Of a stretch of 64,000 nucleotides of DNA, positions 59,342-64,000 are shown one piece after another. This DNA comes from CAIWHR01 sp963713275 (GTDB lineage: Bacteria > Pseudomonadota > Gammaproteobacteria > Burkholderiales > Casimicrobiaceae): NCBI GenBank assembly GCA_963713275.1, contig CAVQLG010000016.1, positions 62,001-126,000 of the forward strand. Reading direction: 5' to 3'. A program made the position numbers and the translations under genes. The notes below the pieces were generated by a model. That model was not told where the DNA came from. It saw nothing but the letters and a program-made list of their open reading frames with translations, and did not search any database. The stretch's first letter is position 1. Each line of letters begins with the position of its first letter.

Positions 59342-60343
59342 TCAGCGTTTCCCCACCAGCAGACCCCACAGGCCGCGGCGCGCGAACACGACGAACAGCA
59401 CGAGCAGCGGCCCGAGGATCAGCATCCAGTGCTCGGTCCAGGCGGACAGGATCTGCTCGATCCCGAGCAGCGCGAACGCGCCCGCGATCGGGCCGTAGAG
59501 CGTTCCGGCACCGCCGAGGATGACCATCACCATCAACTCGCCGGACTTGATCCACGCCAGCATGTCCGGCGAGACGAAGCGCGCGGCGTTGGCCCACAGC
59601 GCGCCGGCCAGCGCCGCGCCGGCGGCCGCGATCACGAACGCGACCAGCTTGTAGCGGTAGACCGGGTAGCCGAGCGCGCAGAGGCGGCGCTCGCTCTGCT
59701 TGCAGCCGGAGAGCACCATGCCGAACCGCGAGCGGACGATGGCCGCGCACAACGCGGTCCAGCCGCCGAGGCAGGCGAGGCAGACGTAGTAGAACGCGGT
59801 TGCATCGCGCAGGTCGAACCCCGCCAGCGTGTTGCGCCGCCGCATCGCGAGCCCGTCGTCGCCGCCGTAGAATTTCACCGAGACGAACAGGAAAAAGAGC
59901 ATCTGCGCGAACGCGAGCGTGATCATGATGAAGTGGATGCCCGACGTGCGCAGCGACAGCGCGCCGATCGGCAGCGCGACGAGCGCGGTCACCACGACGG
60001 CAAGCGGCCAGACGACGAGCGCCTCGGTGCTGCCGGGGAAGCCCAGCAGGGTCGAGCCGTCGTGGACGTGGAACGCGGCGATCGCCACCACGTAGCCACC
60101 CAGGCCGAACCATGCGGCGTGGCCGAAGCTCGTGAGCCCGCCGATGCCGAGGATGAGGTCGAGGCTCACCGCGGCGATCGCGTAGATGACGAAGCGCGTG
60201 AACGTGGCGACGAGGAACGGCTGGCCGATGCCCTGGGCGATCGCCGGCAGCGCGGCGAGCAGCAGGCACAGCGCCAGCAGAACCGCGCGCCGCCGCACGA
60301 CCGGCCCCGGCGTGCGCATCGTCACGGGAGTGCGGGCGTCCAT
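59342..60343 (-). CDS. livM: Branched-chain amino acid-type ABC transporter permease LivM
   Basis: A 333-aa inner-membrane permease. AAVSLDLILGIGGLTSFGHA and AWFGLGGY form the family N-terminal motif. SGIHFIMITLAFAQMLFFLF, then KSGELMVMVILGGAGTLYGP and IAGAFALLGIEQILS give the EAA-like coupling region. Normal length and multiple membrane spans. Immediately follows livH (12 bp). Confidence 0.95.
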   Translation of the reverse strand: MDARTPVTMRTPGPVVRRRAVLLALCLLLAALPAIAQGIGQPFLVATFTRFVIYAIAAVSLDLILGIGGLTSFGHAAWFGLGGYVVAIAAFHVHDGSTLLGFPGSTEALVVWPLAVVVTALVALPIGALSLRTSGIHFIMITLAFAQMLFFLFVSVKFYGGDDGLAMRRRNTLAGFDLRDATAFYYVCLACLGGWTALCAAIVRSRFGMVLSGCKQSERRLCALGYPVYRYKLVAFVIAAAGAALAGALWANAARFVSPDMLAWIKSGELMVMVILGGAGTLYGPIAGAFALLGIEQILSAWTEHWMLILGPLLVLFVVFARRGLWGLLVGKR

Positions 60344-60355
60344 CGCCGGGGAGCG

Positions 60356-61264
60356 TCAGACGGGCAACAGGCCGCGCGGGCGCAGCACCAGCACCAGCGC
60401 CATCAGGAGGTAGATGGCGGCCGAGGCGAGACCGGCGCCCAGCGCGTCGGCGGTGGTCGCGGCAAACGCCTGCTTCAGGAGTCCGGGCACGAAGGCCCGC
60501 GCCAGCGTGTCGACGAGGCCGACCAGGAGCGCGCCGACGAAGGCGCCGCGGACGCTGCCGAGGCCGCCGATGACGACGACGACGAAGGTCGCGATCAGGA
60601 TCTGCTCGCCCATGCCGACCTGGACGGCGAGGATCGGCGCGGCCATCAGGCCGGCGAGGCCCGCGAGCAGCGCGCCCAGCGCGAACACCAGCGTGAACAG
60701 CAGCCGAATGTCGACGCCCAGGGCGCCGACGATCGCCCGGTGGGTTGCGCCGGCGCGGATCAGCATGCCCAGCCGGGTGCGGGCGATGAGGAACGCGAGT
60801 CCTGCGGCGACCGCGAGCCCGGTCGCGAGGATCGCGACGCGGAACGTGGGGTACGGCACGCCGGGGATGATCTCGACCGCGCCGCCGAGCCATGCCGGCG
60901 GCTGCATGAACAGCGGCGTGCGGCCAGCGAGTGTCGCCATCAGTTCGTTGAAGAACAACAGCAGCCCGAAGGTCGCCAGCACCTGGTCGAGGTGATCGCG
61001 GTCGTAGAGCCGGCGGATGACCAGGAACTCGATCGCGAGACCGGCCACACCGGAGGCGACCAGCGCCGCGACCGCCGCCAGCGCGAACGAGCCGGTGCGC
61101 CCCGCCGTCGCCGCCGCCGCGTAGGCGCCGACCATGAACAGCGAGCCGTGCGCGAGGTTGATCACGCCCATGATGCCGAACACGAGCGTGAGCCCGGCCG
61201 CGAGCAGGAACAGCATCACGCCGTACTGCAGGCCGTTCAGCAACTGCTCGAGCAATAGCAGCAT
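60356..61264 (-). CDS. livH: Branched-chain amino acid-type ABC transporter permease LivH
   Basis: A 302-aa inner-membrane permease. QLLNGLQYGVMLFLLAAGLT and LVFGIMGVINLAHGSLFMVG are the classic LivH N-terminus; GVDIRLLFTLVFALGALLAG and IGGLGSVRGAFVGALLVGLV follow. It ends with LRPRGLLPV. It lies 96 bp after livK, with a terminator-like hairpin between them. Confidence 0.95.
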   Translation of the reverse strand: MLLLLEQLLNGLQYGVMLFLLAAGLTLVFGIMGVINLAHGSLFMVGAYAAAATAGRTGSFALAAVAALVASGVAGLAIEFLVIRRLYDRDHLDQVLATFGLLLFFNELMATLAGRTPLFMQPPAWLGGAVEIIPGVPYPTFRVAILATGLAVAAGLAFLIARTRLGMLIRAGATHRAIVGALGVDIRLLFTLVFALGALLAGLAGLMAAPILAVQVGMGEQILIATFVVVVIGGLGSVRGAFVGALLVGLVDTLARAFVPGLLKQAFAATTADALGAGLASAAIYLLMALVLVLRPRGLLPV

Positions 61265-61300
61265 CGCGGGCGGGAGGCCGTCTTCGGGGCGGCGATCAAG

Positions 61301-61329
61301 AAAATGCCCCGCCGGCGACCCGGCGAGGC
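61301..61329 (-). terminator. Intra-operon terminator between livK and livH
   Basis: On the minus strand gcctcgccgg, loop gtcg, ccggcggggc, then attttc. A 10-bp stem with one G-U pair and a T-run. It would end most transcripts after livK and let a fraction read through into livHMGF, giving excess binding protein over the membrane complex. Confidence 0.65.
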
Positions 61330-61360
61330 AGGCGTGGCAGCGTTTGCGGCGGGCGCCGGA

Positions 61361-62524
61361 TTACATCCTGCAGTCCTTGGCGTAGGCGTCGCCGTGGTTG
61401 GCGAGCACCTTACCCTTGGTGACGATCGCCGGCTTGCCGTCGGTGCCGGCCTCGACCTTGAAGGAGTACCAGTCCTGGACCGGGTGCTGGTTGGCGCCGA
61501 ACTTGAAGCTGCCGCGGGTCGACACGAAGTCTGCCTTGCGCAAGGCCGCGCGGAAGGCGTCCTCCTTGCCGAGATCGCCGCCGACCGCCTTCAGCGCCGA
61601 GCCGATGAGCTTCGCGGTGTCGTAGCCCTGCTGGGCGTAGACGGTGGGCACGCGGTTGTACTTGGCCGTGAACGCCTTGACGAAGGCCTGGCTCGCCGGG
61701 TTGGCGAAATCGTTGTTCCAGTGGCCGGTGACGTTGACGCCGATCGCCGCGTCGCCGACCGCGGCGAGGATGCGCGGCTCCATCGAGACCTCGGAGACGA
61801 CCATCGGCGTCGACCCGATCAGTCCCGCCTGCACGTACTGCTTGACGAAGGTGATGCCCTGACCGCCCGGGTGGAACTGGTAGACGGCCTCGGGCTTGAG
61901 CGCCCGGATGCGCGCGAGCTCGGCCGAGAAATCGGTCTGGTCGAGCTTGGTGTAGATCTCCTCCTGCACCTCGCCCTTGTAGTAGCGCTTGAAACCGGTC
62001 AGCGCGTCCTTGCCGGCCTGGTAGTTGGGGGCGAGGATCACCATTCTCTTGTAGCCGAGGTTGGTCGCCGCCTGGCCGGCCGACTCGTGCAGGCTGTCGT
62101 TCTGCCACGAGGCGACGAAGTAGTTCTTGTGGCAGTCCTTGCCGGCGAAGTTCGACGGTCCCGCGTTGGGCGAGACGTAGAACGCGCCGGCTTCGAGCAC
62201 CGTCGGCGCGACGGCGCCGGCGACGTTGGAGAAGATCAAGCCGGTGACGAGCTTCACCTTGTCCTGCTGCAGCATCTTGTCGGCGATCTGCTTGCCGTTG
62301 GCGGGCTTCAGGTTGTCGTCCTCGACGATCAGCTGGACCGGAACGCCGCCGAGCTTGCCGCCCTCCTCGTCGATGGCGAGCCGGAACGCGTCGCGGACGT
62401 CCTCGCCGAGGTAGCCGCCGGGCGTGGTCAGCGTGGTGATCATGCCGATCTTGACCGGCGCCTGCGCGACGGCGGGGCCGGCGCACAGCAGCGCGAGCGC
62501 GGCGAGCAGGGCGGGGACTTTCAT
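61361..62524 (-). CDS. livK: Liv-type periplasmic substrate-binding protein
   Basis: A 387-aa binding protein with signal peptide (MKVPALLAALALLCAGPAVA). The Peripla_BP_6 fold shows VKIGMITTLTTPGGYLGEDV, FRLAIDEEGGKLGGVPVQLI, VKLVTGLIFSNVAGAVAPTV, YVSPNAGPSNFAGKDCHKNY and VYAQQGYDTAKLIGSALKAV. The ligand may be a branched-chain amino acid, but homologues also bind aromatic acids, amides and urea. The nearby enolase-superfamily enzyme and the urease operon make non-leucine ligands worth considering. First gene of the operon. Confidence 0.93.
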   Translation of the reverse strand: MKVPALLAALALLCAGPAVAQAPVKIGMITTLTTPGGYLGEDVRDAFRLAIDEEGGKLGGVPVQLIVEDDNLKPANGKQIADKMLQQDKVKLVTGLIFSNVAGAVAPTVLEAGAFYVSPNAGPSNFAGKDCHKNYFVASWQNDSLHESAGQAATNLGYKRMVILAPNYQAGKDALTGFKRYYKGEVQEEIYTKLDQTDFSAELARIRALKPEAVYQFHPGGQGITFVKQYVQAGLIGSTPMVVSEVSMEPRILAAVGDAAIGVNVTGHWNNDFANPASQAFVKAFTAKYNRVPTVYAQQGYDTAKLIGSALKAVGGDLGKEDAFRAALRKADFVSTRGSFKFGANQHPVQDWYSFKVEAGTDGKPAIVTKGKVLANHGDAYAKDCRM

Positions 62525-62768
62525 GAGGACTCCGTCGGGGGATGGTGGCGGGGGTTCGACCCGGGCGCCCGAGCCGCAGGACTGCAAAAGTATACCAAGG
62601 CCGCGCTCGCCGGCGTGGTCCACCACCGGCAGCGCCGGGGCAGCCTGCAGGGTGACGGGGGAGCTGCGTTCCCCGCCAGCGCGCTCGCGTCGAGATAGAG
62701 GATCACCCGCGATCCTCGATGATCAGTTCCGCAATGCTTATTCCCGCCGGGATCCGGAACGGAGAGGC
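62525..62768. promoter_or_regulatory. livK upstream region with a -10-like element
   Basis: A 244-bp gap between the TPR gene and livK. TATACT on the minus strand (62594-62589), about 64 bp before livK, is a near-consensus -10; the -35 is poor. An AGGACTCC close to the livK ATG serves as a weak ribosome binding site. No gene is seen. Confidence 0.4.
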
Positions 62769-63767
62769 TCATGCGCCCGACTCTCCCCTTCGCGAAGGAC
62801 GAGGCGCAGCGTTGTCCCCAGGACCCAACTCGTTCATCAGGTGCTGCAGGTACGATCTGCCCGGGAGCTTGAAGTCGCCGTAGTAGTTGACCTCCTTGGC
62901 ACCGAAGTCAGGCATGGTCTCGCCATCGTTGAGACTCTCGACAGCCAGGCGGTTCACCAGGGCGGGCTCGTACTGCGGATCTAGCTCGATCGCTTTGTCG
63001 AGGCACTCGAGGGCCTTCTGCTTGTCTCCTAGTCGGGCATAAGCGAGGCCCATGTTGCCGTATGATTGAACGTGATTCTCCTGCGTCGCCAGGACCTGTT
63101 TGAAGAGCTCGATGGCAGCCCGCGGCTTCCCGTCGCGAAGAGCGGCGAATCCCCGATCGAAGATCTTTTGGTTACGGATATGGGTAGACAGAGTTACGCC
63201 GCTCGTCCTCACGATGGCCTCGAGCGAATCGAGGCGCTCGCGGGCCGCCCGTCCAACCGAGCCGTCGGGGCCATCCGCCGCAATGGCCGCTTTGTAGGCA
63301 TTGACCGCCTTCTCGAGATCGACCTTCTTGCAGTATGAGGAGCCCAGGTTGTAGTGAGCATGTGCGAGGAGGGGGAAGATCTCGACCGCACGCTCAAGGC
63401 AAGCAATGGCTTCGTCGGTCTCGCCCTTAACGCAATGACAGACGCCGATGGCGTAAAGAACCGTGTGGTAGCTCGGGTGCTGTCGTCTGAGATCCTCCAG
63501 GATCGCGTGTCCTTTGGCGACATCACCCTTCTCGACGAGCGCCAGCGCCTCGTCACAGCGGTCATCCACCTCGGGAATGATCTCGGTGATGAACCTCCTG
63601 CTCCGCACTTCCTTGTCGCGCTGATACGCCAGAGATGGCTCGTAGTAGCTGCAGCCGCTGCATTCAGCCCTGCGCATGGTGGCGCAGCAAGGCGGGCAGA
63701 CAAGTTGGCCTGAAGCAAGGTGGCAGCCCCGCTTTCCCTTCTTCTCGTTGCACAATGCGCATTTCAT
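62769..63767 (-). CDS. Cys-rich N-terminus plus tetratricopeptide-repeat protein
   Basis: A 332-aa protein. The first 45 residues carry CALC, CHLASGQLVCPPCC and CSGCSYY, seven or more cysteines compatible with zinc binding. Then come TPR-like helical pairs (residues ~65-290): HTVLYAIGVCHCVKGETDEA, HAHYNLGSSYCKKVDLEKAV and SYGNMGLAYARLGDKQKALE with CLDKAIELDPQYEPAL. It probably scaffolds protein contacts; no substrate can be named. ATG 63767 follows GGGAGA. Base composition is lower in GC than the neighbouring liv genes, suggesting a different history. Confidence 0.75.
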   Translation of the reverse strand: MKCALCNEKKGKRGCHLASGQLVCPPCCATMRRAECSGCSYYEPSLAYQRDKEVRSRRFITEIIPEVDDRCDEALALVEKGDVAKGHAILEDLRRQHPSYHTVLYAIGVCHCVKGETDEAIACLERAVEIFPLLAHAHYNLGSSYCKKVDLEKAVNAYKAAIAADGPDGSVGRAARERLDSLEAIVRTSGVTLSTHIRNQKIFDRGFAALRDGKPRAAIELFKQVLATQENHVQSYGNMGLAYARLGDKQKALECLDKAIELDPQYEPALVNRLAVESLNDGETMPDFGAKEVNYYGDFKLPGRSYLQHLMNELGPGDNAAPRPSRRGESGA

Positions 63768-63912
63768 AGTCTTCTCCCAAGGAGAATCGTCGCTTCACCG
63801 CCAGCGTGAAGCCCTCTTCGATATCGGCCTTGAGGTCGCGCGACACCTTTGTCGAGCGCCTGAGCCACGTCGTCTTCGGTCTTGAAGCGCTTGCCCGCCA
63901 GGACGGTCACCG
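63764..63912 (-). pseudogene. Small unrecognised gene upstream of the TPR gene, apparently frameshifted
   Basis: One frame reads VTVLAGKRFKTEDDVAQALD then K. Shifting one base near 63,855 continues SRDLKADIEEGFTLAVKRRF then SLGEDYE, clearly protein-like on both sides of the shift. Without the shift the frame ends at 63,764, overlapping the TPR ATG as ATGA but with an improbable Arg/Gly-rich tail. Family unknown. The position suggests co-transcription with the TPR gene. The true start is unclear. Confidence 0.35.
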
Positions 63913-63952
63913 CATGCCAAGGGAGTGTAAATCCAAGGCCCCTGGCGCATCG

Positions 63953-63980
63953 GCGGGGGCAGCGTAACACGCCCCCGCCT
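63953..63980. terminator. GC hairpin near the right end of the window
   Basis: ggcgggggc (63953-63961), 10-nt loop, gcccccgcc (63972-63980): a perfect 9-bp stem without an adjacent T-run. It may end a transcript from the neighbouring region beyond the window. Confidence 0.4.
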
Positions 63981-64000
63981 GTCCGGACACCGACGGGAAG

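Overview
This 64 kb window is high-GC, densely coded chromosomal DNA that reads as a betaproteobacterium, most likely close to Burkholderiales or Rhodocyclales. The main evidence is gene order: fur and bamE divergent, then dapB, carA, carB, greA, yhbY, rlmE, ftsH, folP, glmM and relA. The pairs rpsT/murJ and DUF3300/DUF2950 and a complete ureDABCEFG set fit the same picture. No rRNA, tRNA or CRISPR was seen.

Layout. 0-5.5 kb: remnant of a DJ-1/PfpI gene, ppc (PEP carboxylase), a DUF1499 lipoprotein and glgC. 5.6-12.6 kb: eight overlapping minus-strand genes for an Mrp/Mbh-type cation/proton antiporter with three different ND2/ND4/ND5-like subunits and a fused MbhD/E-MnhB subunit. 13.1-15.5 kb: DUF3300 and DUF2950. 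15.9-21.4 kb: urease operon, split by a 287-bp MITE-like element sitting exactly at the ureC stop codon. 21.5-22.7 kb: cytochrome P460 divergent from a Cys-rich MarR regulator, with two matching dyads between them. 23-30.4 kb: DUF4239, a pyrophosphatase-like protein, DUF748, rpsT and murJ.

30.4-38.35 kb is an accessory island. It holds brnTA and vapBC toxin-antitoxin pairs, a wrecked tyrosine integrase carrying a second inverted-repeat element, a small third inverted-repeat element, orphan enzymes (ABM monooxygenase, DsrE-like, carboxymuconolactone decarboxylase-like) and long stretches of decayed non-coding sequence.

38.35-54.6 kb returns to the housekeeping core: iron regulation, outer-membrane assembly, lysine and carbamoyl-phosphate synthesis, transcript cleavage, rRNA methylation, membrane proteolysis, folate, peptidoglycan precursor and ppGpp synthesis. 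54.7-63.9 kb, all on the minus strand, holds a secreted CAP-domain protein, an enolase-superfamily enzyme, a complete Liv-type ABC importer (livK, then an internal terminator, then livH-M-G-F) and a Cys-rich TPR protein.

At least five coding sequences (DUF3300, DUF748, murJ, the integrase and livF) carry a single frameshift, each repaired by removing one base. Because murJ is normally essential, most of these are probably sequence errors rather than true pseudogenes, so lesions in this window should be read with care.
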